Both the position numbers and the translations under genes were made by a program. The notes beneath the pieces are model-generated. The model was not told where the DNA came from. It did not search any database and worked only from the letters and a program-made list of their open reading frames with translations. A stretch of DNA of 64,000 nucleotides from Azospirillum sp. OGB3 (GTDB lineage Bacteria > Pseudomonadota > Alphaproteobacteria > Azospirillales > Azospirillaceae): assembly GCF_014192915.1 (NCBI RefSeq), contig NZ_JACHYN010000006.1, positions 1 through 64,000 of the forward strand, read 5' to 3'. Of the stretch, positions 1-8,383 are shown piece by piece. Position 1 is the stretch's first letter; each line of letters opens with the position of its first letter.

Positions 1-107
1 CAGAACTCCCTTGAGAGCCGTGACAGACCATCACGTCGATAGGAGGCATGTGGACGGGCGGCAACGCCTGAAGCTGAGCCTTACTAATCGCTCGATCGGC
101 TTGATCC
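1..107 (+). rRNA. rrl: 23S ribosomal RNA, 3' end (partial)
   Basis: The first ~107 bases match the conserved 3' end of alphaproteobacterial 23S rRNA, including the ACTAATCGCTCGATCGGCTT segment near the terminus that pairs with the 5' end of the molecule. The rest of the gene lies before the window. The exact 3' end is an estimate. The following ~130 bases are the 23S-5S spacer, and I see no tRNA in it. Confidence 0.9.
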
Positions 108-241
108 TTCCCAGCAGGCGGCCCGCGCGCAGCGGCAAGCCCTGGACGCAACGAGCCAACACCGCAAGTACAAGAACGCAGACGTCCTCAACTTAACGAA
201 ACCTCTGCCGTCCGGTCCGGATGGTTCGCGTGTGCCTTGGT

Positions 242-360
242 GACCTGGTGGTCATGGCGAGGCTCCCAACACCCGATCCCATTCCGAACTCGGCCGTGAA
301 ACGCCTCAGCGCCGATGGTACTGCGTCTTAAGACGTGGGAGAGTAGGTCGCCGCCAGGTC
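242..360 (+). rRNA. rrf: 5S ribosomal RNA
   Basis: About 119 nt with terminal arms GACCTGGTG and CGCCAGGTC that pair, plus the conserved internal segments CCGATCCCATTCCGAACTCG and GAGAGTAGGTCG. It is in the usual place after the 23S tail and completes the rRNA operon. No tRNA follows it before the terminator. Confidence 0.95.
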
Positions 361-441
361 ACCACGGCACACGCCAAGCCACCCAGGACTTGGACGATAC
401 GGTTTCAAACACGCTTGACAATCGGCTTCATGAACGGCAAG

Positions 442-478
442 GCCGGCGCTTTCCCCTGCGGGAAGCGCCGGTTTTTCG
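442..478 (+). terminator. Rho-independent terminator of the rRNA operon
   Basis: GC-rich hairpin (left arm CCGGCGCTTTCCC with one bulged T, right arm GGGAAGCGCCGG) followed by a run of five T. It is the first terminator after the 5S gene and is followed by an unrelated coding gene. Confidence 0.85.
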
Positions 479-506
479 TTGTGTTCGGAGTGTTGGAGAT
501 GAGCCC

Positions 507-546
507 CCTCCCCAACCCTCCCCCGCCGCCGGCGGGGGAGGGGATC
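507..546. repeat. GC-rich intergenic palindrome, possible dispersed repeat
   Basis: A near-perfect inverted repeat with arms CCCTCCCCCGCC and GGCGGGGGAGGG separated by a short CG centre, lying between the rRNA terminator and the YkgJ-type gene. Elements of this look are common between genes in high-GC alphaproteobacteria. That it is dispersed in this genome is inference, as only one copy is visible in the window. Confidence 0.5.
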
Positions 547-588
547 AAGGGGTTGGTGACGGGGGCGAGGAAGAATGGGGATATTGCC

Positions 589-879
589 ATGCCGACGGAT
601 GGTGACGTGCCGGATTGCGAAAGCTGCGGGGCCTGTTGCGCCTATTCCTGGGAATGGCCGACCTTCATCGGTGATTGGGATGGTGACGGGATCATGGAGC
701 ACCTGAAGGAGGACGGGCGCATGCGATGCAACGGCAACCGCTGTGCCGCCCTGATGGGAACCCTTGGCGAGTCGGTCTTCTGCAGCGTTTATGAGCAGCG
801 CCCCTTGGTGTGCCGGGAATTCACGGCGGGAAGCGACGCCTGTCACTCGGTCAGGTCCCAGTTGGGGCTGCGAGATTGA
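589..879 (+). CDS. YkgJ-type cysteine-cluster protein
   Basis: A 96-residue protein with the CxxCGxCC arrangement of the YkgJ/UPF0153 zinc- or iron-binding family near its start (residues ~10-16), then further cysteines and the CSVYEQRPLVCREF block (roughly residues 65-78) typical of the C-terminal half of this family. Such proteins are presumed metal-binding and their role is not established. I chose the ATG at 589 because longer in-frame starts would run through the palindrome and the rRNA terminator. A GAGGAAG sequence lies about 15 bases upstream. The 3' end overlaps the convergent gene by 29 bases. Confidence 0.8.
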   Translation: MPTDGDVPDCESCGACCAYSWEWPTFIGDWDGDGIMEHLKEDGRMRCNGNRCAALMGTLGESVFCSVYEQRPLVCREFTAGSDACHSVRSQLGLRD

Positions 880-1669
880 ACCACGCGCCGACGCGGTGGC
901 GCAGACTGCGCCGTCGGTCTTCCTCCGGGGCCGGGGCAATGTCCCAATCCCAGCCGCGGTCGGGAGGGGGGAGGTCGAGCCCCCAGAGCGAGTCCTCACG
1001 CTCCAGAATCGCGCCGCCCTCCAACCACAGACTCTCCGTGTCGGTGAAAAGCGTTGCCTGCTCGGCAACGCTGGACAACCAGGTGCGATGGCTGCGCGCC
1101 AGGGCTTGGGCGAAGCGTTCCCGCTCCGCCTCCGGCCTGTTCGGCGCCTTGCGGTCGATGGCGTCCAGGGGCAGAAGCGGGAGCTGTGACAGCAGGTTGC
1201 AGGATAGGGCGAAAGCGAACCGTTCCCCCGGCAGTTCCGGCGGCGATGGTGAGGGAAGGGGCGACCCATCGGGCAGAGCGGCGTCCAGCGGCGCCAGCGC
1301 TCCGGTAACGTCAAGGGTGAGCAGGCGGACGTTGGGGTGGCGCCGCGCCTGTTGGCGAACGGAGCGGGAGTGCAGCATGTCGATCAGCAGGACTTCACCG
1401 AATCGCTCAGCGAGAGCAGGCAGCGGGACTTCGATCAGCAAGCCGGACCCCGCCACCAGCGCCCGCCCCCCGCGTGGAGCCCGTTCGGCTGCCTCAAGGA
1501 CGAAGCGACGGCAAGCCTCGACATGCGGCGCCCATGCTCGTCGCTGACGGCGGTGGCGCGCTCCAAGAGCCACCATCTCCGCCAGATAGCCATAGCGGCG
1601 GGCCAGGGGCGGGCAGGGGGTGGTCAGATACTCGAAGGCTTCCCTCAGCATGGCCGCATCACGTCCCAC
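851..1669 (-). CDS. Methyltransferase-like protein of unknown substrate
   Basis: A 272-residue protein. The stretch RALVAGSGLLIEVPL (about residues 68-82) resembles motif I of SAM-dependent methyltransferases, followed by an acidic-ended strand (VLLIDML) and a second strand (VRLLTLDVTG), as expected for a Rossmann fold. The glycine loop is not a full GxGxG, so catalysis is uncertain. The start is a GTG, and an ATG at 1651 is possible. It is divergent from the SDR gene (76-bp spacer), and its 3' end overlaps the convergent YkgJ-type gene. It could also be a degenerate methyltransferase fold with another role. Confidence 0.7.
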   Translation of the reverse strand: MGRDAAMLREAFEYLTTPCPPLARRYGYLAEMVALGARHRRQRRAWAPHVEACRRFVLEAAERAPRGGRALVAGSGLLIEVPLPALAERFGEVLLIDMLHSRSVRQQARRHPNVRLLTLDVTGALAPLDAALPDGSPLPSPSPPELPGERFAFALSCNLLSQLPLLPLDAIDRKAPNRPEAERERFAQALARSHRTWLSSVAEQATLFTDTESLWLEGGAILEREDSLWGLDLPPPDRGWDWDIAPAPEEDRRRSLRHRVGAWFNLAAPTGT

Positions 1670-1745
1670 CCGTCTTTCACCGGTTCGGGCCGCTACCCGA
1701 AGGGAACCCCTTGACCGGAACGGTTGGCAGGGTACCTATGGCGGC

Positions 1746-2516
1746 ATGGTGGAGATCAAGAGGAAAGCGGCCCTGGTCACTGGGGCGGGAAAGCGGATCG
1801 GGCGTGCCATCGCGCTTGACCTTGCGGCGCGCGGCTGGCGGGTGGGGGTCCATTTCGGCCATTCCCGCCCCGAGGCCGACGCGGTGGTCGCGCACATCGT
1901 CGGGCAGGGCGGCGTTGCCGTCGCGCTTCAGGCCGACCTGGAACGCGAATTGGACGCGCAGGCGCTCGTGCCCGAAGCGGTGGAGCGCCTGGGCACGCTG
2001 TCGCTGCTGGTCAACAACGCCTCCCGCTTCGAGCGGGACGAGGTGGGGGACGTGACCCGCGAGTCCTGGGACCGGCACATGGAGGCCAATCTCCGTGCCC
2101 CGTTCGTGCTGAGCCAAGCCTTCGCGGCACAGGCGCCGGGCGACACGGAGGGGCTGATCGTCAACATGATCGATCAGCGGGTGTGGAATCTCACCCCGCA
2201 TTTCATCTCCTACACCCTGTCGAAGGCCGGCTTGTGGACGCTGACGCAGACGCTTGCCATGGCGCTCGCCCCGCGTATCCGGGTCAACGCGATCGGACCG
2301 GGCCCGACGCTGAAGAACGTTCGGCAGACGGAGGAGGAGTTCGCCGCCCAGCGTGACGCGACTCCGCTCAAGCGCGGCCCCTCGCCCGAGGAAATCTGTG
2401 CGGCCTTGCGCTTCCTGATCGACGCGCCGTCGGTCACCGGTCAGATGGTCGCTCTGGATGGCGGTGAGCATTTGGGATGGGCGCAGCCGGCCTTGGGATT
2501 CGTGCCGACGGAATAG
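1746..2516 (+). CDS. Short-chain dehydrogenase, pteridine reductase (FolM/PTR1)-like
   Basis: A 256-residue classical SDR: NAD(P) loop TGAGKRIGR at residues 12-20 (the TGxxxRIG form of pteridine reductases), NNAS at ~90-93, and YTLSK with catalytic Tyr156 and Lys160. The position usually held by the catalytic Ser carries Asp143 (VNMIDQRV), as in PTR1. The C-terminus has the family TGQMVALDGGEHLGW block. This supports an NADPH-dependent reductase of pterins such as dihydromonapterin or dihydrofolate in the cytoplasm. The ATG at 1746 sets the glycine loop at the normal distance, and longer starts add unrelated sequence. Next to it is uvrC, a neighbourhood I recall from other alphaproteobacteria. 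The substrate is inferred. Confidence 0.85.
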   Translation: MVEIKRKAALVTGAGKRIGRAIALDLAARGWRVGVHFGHSRPEADAVVAHIVGQGGVAVALQADLERELDAQALVPEAVERLGTLSLLVNNASRFERDEVGDVTRESWDRHMEANLRAPFVLSQAFAAQAPGDTEGLIVNMIDQRVWNLTPHFISYTLSKAGLWTLTQTLAMALAPRIRVNAIGPGPTLKNVRQTEEEFAAQRDATPLKRGPSPEEICAALRFLIDAPSVTGQMVALDGGEHLGWAQPALGFVPTE

Positions 2517-2870
2517 GCGGTTTGTCCAGGGTGCGCCTTGCCGTCTCGCGGTGGATACCCTGTGCCAGCGTACAGCCCGGCAGAACGACCGCGCGTTGTA
2601 CACATCTCGCCCTGTCGGTGCAAGGGGCTGCTTGCACGATCCGAAAATTTAGCGCCACAGTGCCGACTTGACTCGAGGTGTCTTCATTAAAAACAATGAC
2701 TTAGGGGAATTGCTCAATTTTTGTGCATAGCCTCGAAATCCCTTGGCCCGCCTTGGTTCTGTTAGGGTAGCCCTTGGGTTATCGACACACTTATCCACAG
2801 GAGTCGTGGATATCCCGAAGAGTGACCGCCAATGAGGTGAGTCGTTCGTCTTAACCATTCAGGACAGGGG
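2517..2870. other. Non-coding region before uvrC with AT-rich stretch and DnaA-box-like sites
   Basis: 354 bases with no convincing gene. Positions ~2643-2735 are clearly richer in A+T than the surroundings. A perfect DnaA box TTATCCACA is at 2791-2799, with a one-mismatch copy TTATCGACA in the same orientation at 2779-2787 and a weak reverse match near 2806-2814. A poor -35-like TTGACT lies at about 2668. This is probably the uvrC promoter region. Confidence 0.6.
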
Positions 2871-4877
2871 GTGGTTGACCCATTCCCCGCACTCGACGAC
2901 ATTCGAGACATGGCCGACACTGCAGACACCCCCACCGATCTTGTCCTTCCGGACGCTGAGGGAGCCGACGTTGCGAACACGGATGCCCAAGGCGCCGGCG
3001 CGAGTCCGCGTCCGAGGCGGCGCCCCGCCGATCTCGCCCGCGGGGCGGAGGTGATCCGCGACCACCTGAAGACCCTGCCGCAGACGCCCGGCGTCTATCG
3101 CATGCTGGCGGGCGACGGAGCCGTGCTCTATGTCGGCAAGGCCAAGAACCTGAAGCGGCGGGTGTTCAACTACACCCAGGTCAACCGCCTGCCCGTGCGG
3201 CTGCAGCGCATGGTGTCGGAGACGGAGACCATGGAGTTCGTCACGACCCACACCGAGGTCGAGGCGCTGCTCCTCGAATCGAACCTGATCAAGCGGCTGA
3301 TGCCGCGCTACAACGTGCTGCTGCGGGACGACAAGACCTTCCCGCACATCATGATCACCAAGGACCACGACTACCCGCAGCTGACCAAGCACCGGGGCGC
3401 GCGGTCGCGCGACGCCGACTATTTCGGTCCCTTCGCTTCGGCGGGGGCGGTCAACCGGACGATCACCGCGCTCCAGCGCGCCTTCCTGCTGCGCAACTGC
3501 GCCGACACGGTGTTCGCCGCGCGCACCCGGCCCTGCCTGCAGTACCAGATTAAGCGCTGCACCGCGCCCTGCGTGGAACGGGTCAGCCCGGCGGAGTATC
3601 AGGCGCAAGTCGATCAGGCCCGCGCCTTCCTGTCCGGCAAGAGCCGGGACATCCAGACGGAGTTCGTCGCGGAGATGACCAAGGCGGCGGAGAATCTCGA
3701 CTACGAGACCGCCGCTCGCTACCGCGACCGTATCCGTGCGTTGACCGCGGTGCAGGCGCACCAGGACATCAACGTCGAAGGGGTGGTCGAGGACGCCGAC
3801 GTGATCGCCGCCTACGCGGAGGGCGGGATGACCTGCGTGCAGGTGTTCTTCTTCCGCGGCGGGCGCAACTACGGCAACCGCGCCTACTTCCCCAGCCACG
3901 ACAAGAGCGCCGAGACCCCGGAGGTGCTGGCCGCCTTCATCGCCCAGTTCTACGAGAACAAGGCGGCCCCCGGCCTCGTCCTGGTCAGCCACGACCTGCC
4001 GGAACAGGAACTGCTGACCGAGGCCCTGGCGCTGCGCGCCGGCCACCGGGTGGAGCTGGCCGCGCCCAAGCGGGGCGACAAGCGCCGCATCGTCGAACAC
4101 GCCTTGACCAACGCGCGGGAGGCTCATGGACGGCGGCTCGCCGAAAGCTCGTCGCAGGCGCGGCTGCTCGACGGGGTGGCGACGGTGTTCGGGTTGGACG
4201 GCCCGCCGCAACGCATCGAGGTCTACGACAACTCCCACGTCCAGGGCGCCCACGCCATCGGCGCCATGATCGTCGCCGGGCCGGAGGGCTTCATCAAAAA
4301 CGCCTACCGCAAGTTCAACATCAAGACCGAGGGCGCCGCCGGCGACGACTTCGCGATGATGCGCGAGGTCATGGCCCGCCGCTTCGGCCGGGCGATCAAG
4401 GAGGACCCGGAGCGGACGCAGGGCACCTGGCCCGATCTGGTGCTGATCGACGGCGGCATCGGGCAGCTCAACACGGCGTTGGGTGTGCTGGCCGATCTGG
4501 GGATCGACGACGTGACGCTGGTCGGCATCGCCAAGGGGCCGGACCGCGACGCCGGGCGCGAGCGCTTCTTCATGCCGGACCGTGCGCCGTTCCAGCTGGA
4601 AATGCGCGATCCCGTGCTCTATTTCCTGCAACGGCTGCGGGACGAGGCGCACCGCTTCGCCATCGGCACCCATCGGGCGAAGCGCACCAAGGCGTTGGGC
4701 AAATCGATGATCGACGAGGTTCCCGGAATCGGACCCAGCCGGAAGAAGGCCCTGCTTCACCATTTCGGGAGCGCCGTCGCCGTCTCCCGTGCCGGACTGG
4801 CGGATTTGGAGTCGGTCGAAGGGATCAGCAAGACGGTGGCGAAAAAGATATACGATCATTTCCATTCAGACGGTTAG
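2871..4877 (+). CDS. uvrC: Excinuclease ABC subunit C
   Basis: The dual-incision nuclease of nucleotide excision repair, acting with UvrA and UvrB on the lesion. The 668-residue protein shows the GIY-YIG nuclease (GVY at ~74-76, [11 protein letters not shown] from ~87), the UvrB-binding UVR region (near [14 protein letters not shown], ~280), the RNase H-like C-terminal nuclease ([20 protein letters not shown]) and a helix-hairpin-helix pair at the end ([15 protein letters not shown]). The GTG at 2871 has AGGACAGGGG directly before it. An ATG at 2910 is the alternative. Either way ~40-55 acidic, Pro-rich residues precede the GIY-YIG domain, longer than in E. coli UvrC. pgsA follows 48 bases downstream and may be co-transcribed. 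Confidence 0.97.
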   Translation: MVDPFPALDDIRDMADTADTPTDLVLPDAEGADVANTDAQGAGASPRPRRRPADLARGAEVIRDHLKTLPQTPGVYRMLAGDGAVLYVGKAKNLKRRVFNYTQVNRLPVRLQRMVSETETMEFVTTHTEVEALLLESNLIKRLMPRYNVLLRDDKTFPHIMITKDHDYPQLTKHRGARSRDADYFGPFASAGAVNRTITALQRAFLLRNCADTVFAARTRPCLQYQIKRCTAPCVERVSPAEYQAQVDQARAFLSGKSRDIQTEFVAEMTKAAENLDYETAARYRDRIRALTAVQAHQDINVEGVVEDADVIAAYAEGGMTCVQVFFFRGGRNYGNRAYFPSHDKSAETPEVLAAFIAQFYENKAAPGLVLVSHDLPEQELLTEALALRAGHRVELAAPKRGDKRRIVEHALTNAREAHGRRLAESSSQARLLDGVATVFGLDGPPQRIEVYDNSHVQGAHAIGAMIVAGPEGFIKNAYRKFNIKTEGAAGDDFAMMREVMARRFGRAIKEDPERTQGTWPDLVLIDGGIGQLNTALGVLADLGIDDVTLVGIAKGPDRDAGRERFFMPDRAPFQLEMRDPVLYFLQRLRDEAHRFAIGTHRAKRTKALGKSMIDEVPGIGPSRKKALLHHFGSAVAVSRAGLADLESVEGISKTVAKKIYDHFHSDG

Positions 4878-4925
4878 AATGACGCCGCCCGCCGTGCGTT
4901 TCCCCCGATTCCAGAGTTGCGACCG

Positions 4926-5537
4926 ATGCTGACCAGCCTGCCGAACCTGCTCACCCTGTCGCGCATCGCGGTGATTCCCGTCGTTGTCGGGCTGTTCTAC
5001 GTGCCGGAAGCGTGGGCCGCCTACACGGCCTGCGCTCTCTTCGCCGCGGCCTGCATCACCGACTGGTTCGACGGCTATCTGGCCCGCGCCTGGGAGCAGG
5101 AAAGCGTCATCGGCAAGTTCCTCGATCCCATCGCGGACAAGCTGCTGGTCGCCGCGACGCTGATCATGCTGGTCGCCTTCGCCCGGCTGTCCGGGCTGTC
5201 GGTGCTGGCCGCCGTGGTCATCCTGCTGCGCGAGGTCCTGGTGTCCGGCCTGCGCGAGTACCTGGCCGGGCTCAACGTCGGGGTGCCGGTGACCTGGATG
5301 GCCAAGTGGAAGACGACGATCCAGATGGTGGCGATCGGCTTCCTGATCGTCGGTGACTACGGCCCGGTCCACATCCCGGTCACGCTGATCGGCACGCTGG
5401 GCCTGTGGGTGGCGGCGATCCTGACCTTCGTCACCGGCTGGGATTACATGCGCGCCGGGCTGAAGCACATGATGGCCCACCAGCCGGCCAAGCCCAGCAA
5501 GGGCGCTCCGGGGAACCCGGCCCGCACACCAGGCTGA
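4926..5537 (+). CDS. pgsA: CDP-diacylglycerol--glycerol-3-phosphate 3-phosphatidyltransferase
   Basis: Makes phosphatidylglycerophosphate, the committed step to phosphatidylglycerol and cardiolipin, in the inner membrane. The 203-residue protein has the full CDP-alcohol phosphotransferase signature, with the Asp residues at 46, 49, 67 and 71 and the DG...AR...G...D...D spacing. Hydrophobic segments flank it (residues ~10-28, 30-45, 72-100, 115-130, 150-175), and NLLTLSRI is near the start. The ATG at 4926 is preferred to the in-frame TTG nine bases earlier. It lies between uvrC and the molybdopterin genes. The Pro/Lys-rich C-terminal tail is variable. Confidence 0.95.
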   Translation: MLTSLPNLLTLSRIAVIPVVVGLFYVPEAWAAYTACALFAAACITDWFDGYLARAWEQESVIGKFLDPIADKLLVAATLIMLVAFARLSGLSVLAAVVILLREVLVSGLREYLAGLNVGVPVTWMAKWKTTIQMVAIGFLIVGDYGPVHIPVTLIGTLGLWVAAILTFVTGWDYMRAGLKHMMAHQPAKPSKGAPGNPARTPG

Positions 5538-5697
5538 TTTGCTCGCGCTGAGTCGCCGTTTATGCAGACGGCTTTCCGACCAGCGGCAGAGCGGGCCGCA
5601 AATCCGGTTTGTCCGTTCGCATGCCCGTGTGTTTCTGCTATGTGACCGGAGAACGCCCGCGCAGCGATGGGCGGCAAGGCGGAGGATAGGGGCTTCC

Positions 5698-6225
5698 ATG
5701 AAGATGTTCGGCCTGACGGGGTGGAGCGGCAGCGGCAAGACGACGCTGATCGTTCGCCTGATCCCGGCGCTGATCCGGCGCGGCCTGACCGTTTCGACCA
5801 TGAAGCACGCGCACAAGGGCTTCGACATCGATCATCCCGGAAAGGACAGCCACAACCACCGCGAAGCCGGCGCCACCGAGGTTCTGGTCAGCTCGCCGCG
5901 CCGCTGGGCGCTGATGCACGAGATCCGCAACGACGAGCCGGAACTGACCCTGTCGGAACTGCTGCCGAAGCTGTCGCCCGTCGACCTGCTGCTGATCGAA
6001 GGGTTCAAGCGCGAGCCGCACGAGAAGATCGAGGTGTGGCGCGCCTCGGTGGGCAAATCGCTGATCGCGCGGGACGATCCGAGCATTGTCGCGATCGCCA
6101 GCGACGGGCCGGTGCCGGACGCCGGGGTTCCCGTCTTCGACCTGAACGACGAGGAGGCCATCGCGTCCTTCATCATCGAGCGTTGTGCGCTCGACCGATG
6201 CAGGGCAACGGGGCAGGCTGTCTGA
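5698..6225 (+). CDS. mobB: Molybdopterin-guanine dinucleotide biosynthesis protein MobB
   Basis: A 175-residue P-loop GTPase with Walker A GWSGSGKTT at residues 8-16, the MKHAHKGFDIDHPGKDSHNH block (~40-58) and LLLIEGFKREPHEKIEVWR (~104-122), all typical of MobB. MobB assists MobA in attaching GMP to molybdopterin to give the bis-MGD cofactor. The ATG at 5698 is preceded by GGAGGATAGGGG and puts the P-loop at the usual distance from the start. It is first of a compact molybdopterin string (moeA follows after 74 bases). mobA is not in this window. Confidence 0.93.
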   Translation: MKMFGLTGWSGSGKTTLIVRLIPALIRRGLTVSTMKHAHKGFDIDHPGKDSHNHREAGATEVLVSSPRRWALMHEIRNDEPELTLSELLPKLSPVDLLLIEGFKREPHEKIEVWRASVGKSLIARDDPSIVAIASDGPVPDAGVPVFDLNDEEAIASFIIERCALDRCRATGQAV

Positions 6226-6299
6226 GACGGCGGACGGCCTGAAGCAGAGTGGTCCGGCATAAGGTTGACGGACGGCGGTGTGCGGGGTGGAGTGGAGCG

Positions 6300-7568
6300 A
6301 TGGCTCAGCTTAGCGACGATTGCTTCGCCTTCGGCGGGGAGATGATGGCGGTGGACCGGGCGCTGGAGCTTCTCTCCGGCCGCCTCCACCCGGTCACGGA
6401 GACCCATCGGATCGGTCTTGCCGACGCGCTGGGCCATGTGCTGGCCGAGGACGTCGTCGCTCCGTTCAACGTGCCGCCCCACGACAATTCGGCGGTGGAC
6501 GGCTACGCCGTCTTCTTCGACGACCTGACGCCCGACGCGGCCACGCTGCTGCCGGTCACGGCGCGCGTCGCCGCCGGCCATGCGCTGGACCGTCCAGGAC
6601 GGCGCGGCGAGGCGGTGCGCATCTTCACCGGCGCCCCGATGCCCGCGGGATTCGACACGGTGCTGATGCAGGAGGACTGCAAGGCGGAGGAGGGCTCCGT
6701 TGCCATTCCCCCCGGCATCCGCCGTGGCGCCAACCGTCGCCGCGCCGGGGAGGACATGGCGCAGGACAGCACCGTCCTGACCGCCGGACGCCGGCTGCGG
6801 GCGGAGGACATCGGCCTGCTCGCCTCGTTGGGGCGTCGGGAGGTGACGGTGCGCACGGCGCTGCGCGTCGCCGTCTTCTCCACCGGGGACGAGGTGCGCG
6901 AGCCGGGCGTGCCTCTGGAGCCCGGCTGCATCTACGACGCCAACCGCTTTGCCCTGATCGCTGCGCTGCGCCAGCTCGGCTGCGGCGTGACCGACCTCGG
7001 CATCCTGCCCGACCGGCTCGACGCCGTTCGCGGCGCGTTGGAAGAGGCGGCGGGGACGCACGACGTTCTCATCACCTCGGGCGGCATGTCCACCGGGGAG
7101 GAGGACCACGTCAAGGCGGCGGTGGAAGCGTTGGGCGGCCTGCATTTCTGGCGGCTTGCGATCAAGCCGGGGCGCCCGGTGGCTCTGGGTACGGTCAAGG
7201 GCGCAACCAAGGGGGCAGCCGTCTTTGTCGGCTTGCCGGGCAACCCGGTGGCGGTCATGGTCACCTTCCTGCGCATCGCCCGCCCGATCCTGCTCCGGCT
7301 GATGGGGGCGGCCGACGAGGTTCCGGCCTTGTTCCCGCTGCGCGCCGGCTTCACCTACAAGAAGAAGGCCGGGCGGCGCGAGTATGTGCGGGCCACGCTC
7401 GCCCGCGCCGCCGACGGGGTTTTGACCGCGGTCAAGCACCCGCGCGACGGGGCGGGCATCCTGTCGTCGATGGTCGAGTCCGACGGGCTCGTCGAACTGC
7501 CGGAAGAGATCACCCGCGTCGAGCCGGGGATGATCGTGGATTTCCTGCCCTTCAGTGAGGTTCGGTGA
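6300..7568 (+). CDS. moeA: Molybdopterin molybdenumtransferase MoeA
   Basis: Inserts molybdate into adenylylated molybdopterin. The 422-residue protein shows NVPPHDNSAVDGYAV (~60-74), IFTGAPMPAGFDTVLMQED (~108-126), RRAGEDM, the STGDEV strand before the MoCF domain, and the cofactor-binding TSGGMSTGEEDHVK and KPGRPVALG segments, in the order of MoeA domains III, I, II and IV. The ATG at 6300 has GGGTGGAGTGGAG just upstream. Its stop codon overlaps the moaD start (TGATG), so translation of the two is probably coupled. Confidence 0.96.
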   Translation: MAQLSDDCFAFGGEMMAVDRALELLSGRLHPVTETHRIGLADALGHVLAEDVVAPFNVPPHDNSAVDGYAVFFDDLTPDAATLLPVTARVAAGHALDRPGRRGEAVRIFTGAPMPAGFDTVLMQEDCKAEEGSVAIPPGIRRGANRRRAGEDMAQDSTVLTAGRRLRAEDIGLLASLGRREVTVRTALRVAVFSTGDEVREPGVPLEPGCIYDANRFALIAALRQLGCGVTDLGILPDRLDAVRGALEEAAGTHDVLITSGGMSTGEEDHVKAAVEALGGLHFWRLAIKPGRPVALGTVKGATKGAAVFVGLPGNPVAVMVTFLRIARPILLRLMGAADEVPALFPLRAGFTYKKKAGRREYVRATLARAADGVLTAVKHPRDGAGILSSMVESDGLVELPEEITRVEPGMIVDFLPFSEVR

Positions 7569-7819
7569 TGAAGATCCTCTATTTTGCTTGGCTGCGCACC
7601 AAGATCGGCGTGGCGACCGAGACGGTGGACCTGCCGGCGGAGGTCCGCGACGTCGGCGCCCTGGTGGAGTGGCTGAAGACCCGCAGCCCGAAGCACGCCG
7701 ACGCGCTCGCCAACAGCACGGTGGTCAAGGTCGCGGTGAACCAGGAGCATGTGCCCTACGACCACCCGGTCGGCCCCGGCGACGAGGTGGCCCTGTTCCC
7801 GCCGGTGACCGGCGGCTGA
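7568..7819 (+). CDS. moaD: Molybdopterin synthase sulfur carrier subunit
   Basis: An 83-residue beta-grasp protein ending in VTGG, the C-terminal Gly-Gly that carries the thiocarboxylate used to put dithiolene sulfur into molybdopterin. It starts KILYFAWLRTKIG, typical of MoaD. The ATG at 7568 shares one base with the moeA stop codon. moaE, its large-subunit partner in molybdopterin synthase, follows after 16 bases. Confidence 0.96.
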   Translation: MKILYFAWLRTKIGVATETVDLPAEVRDVGALVEWLKTRSPKHADALANSTVVKVAVNQEHVPYDHPVGPGDEVALFPPVTGG

Positions 7820-7835
7820 GGAAGGAAGCATTGCC

Positions 7836-8294
7836 GTGACGGTGAGGGTGCAGAGCGAGGATTTCGACGTCGGCGCGGAGCTGGCCGCGCTGACCGGCGG
7901 CAAGACCGGAATCGGCGGGGTGACCCTGTTCGTCGGGCTGGTGCGCGACATGGCCGGCGGCGAATCCGTCAGCGCCATGACGCTGGAGCATTATCCCGGC
8001 ATGACCGAGCGGCAGTTGGAGGCCATCGAGGCGGAGGCGCGGGCGCGTTGGCCGCTCGACGACGCGCTGATCATCCACCGCTACGGGCGGCTGGAGCCGG
8101 GCGACCGGATCGTGCTGGTCGCCACCGCCAGCGCCCACCGCGAGGCGGCCTTTGAAAGCTGCCATTTCCTGATCGACTGGCTGAAGACCAAGGCGCCCTT
8201 CTGGAAGATGGAGGCCACTCCGGAAGGTGAGCGCTGGGTGGAGGCCAAGGAGTCCGACGACGAGGCGGCGGCCCGCTGGACGAAACCGGCGTGA
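7836..8294 (+). CDS. moaE: Molybdopterin synthase catalytic subunit
   Basis: A 152-residue MoaE that converts precursor Z (cPMP) to molybdopterin with MoaD. It shows GGVTLFVGLVRD (~28-39), LEHYPGMTERQL, the IHRYGRLEPGD strand and turn, and the active-site KTKAPFWKME segment with its conserved lysines. The start is a GTG with GAGGAAGGAAG upstream. The last residues (after ~135) are a charged tail. It is the last gene of the mobB-moeA-moaD-moaE run, and the next gene is a secreted protein after ~90 bases. Confidence 0.96.
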   Translation: MTVRVQSEDFDVGAELAALTGGKTGIGGVTLFVGLVRDMAGGESVSAMTLEHYPGMTERQLEAIEAEARARWPLDDALIIHRYGRLEPGDRIVLVATASAHREAAFESCHFLIDWLKTKAPFWKMEATPEGERWVEAKESDDEAAARWTKPA

Positions 8295-8383
8295 GGTGAG
8301 AGGCAGGGCACAGACGGCGCCCTCCTCACAGTGATTGGATCCGCTCCCGCGCAAGGCTGTGCGCGCATGCGGAGTGTCCGATC

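Noticed and set aside
2859..4865. A 668-residue open frame on the minus strand
   Set aside because: It mirrors uvrC in the opposite frame and has no motif of its own.
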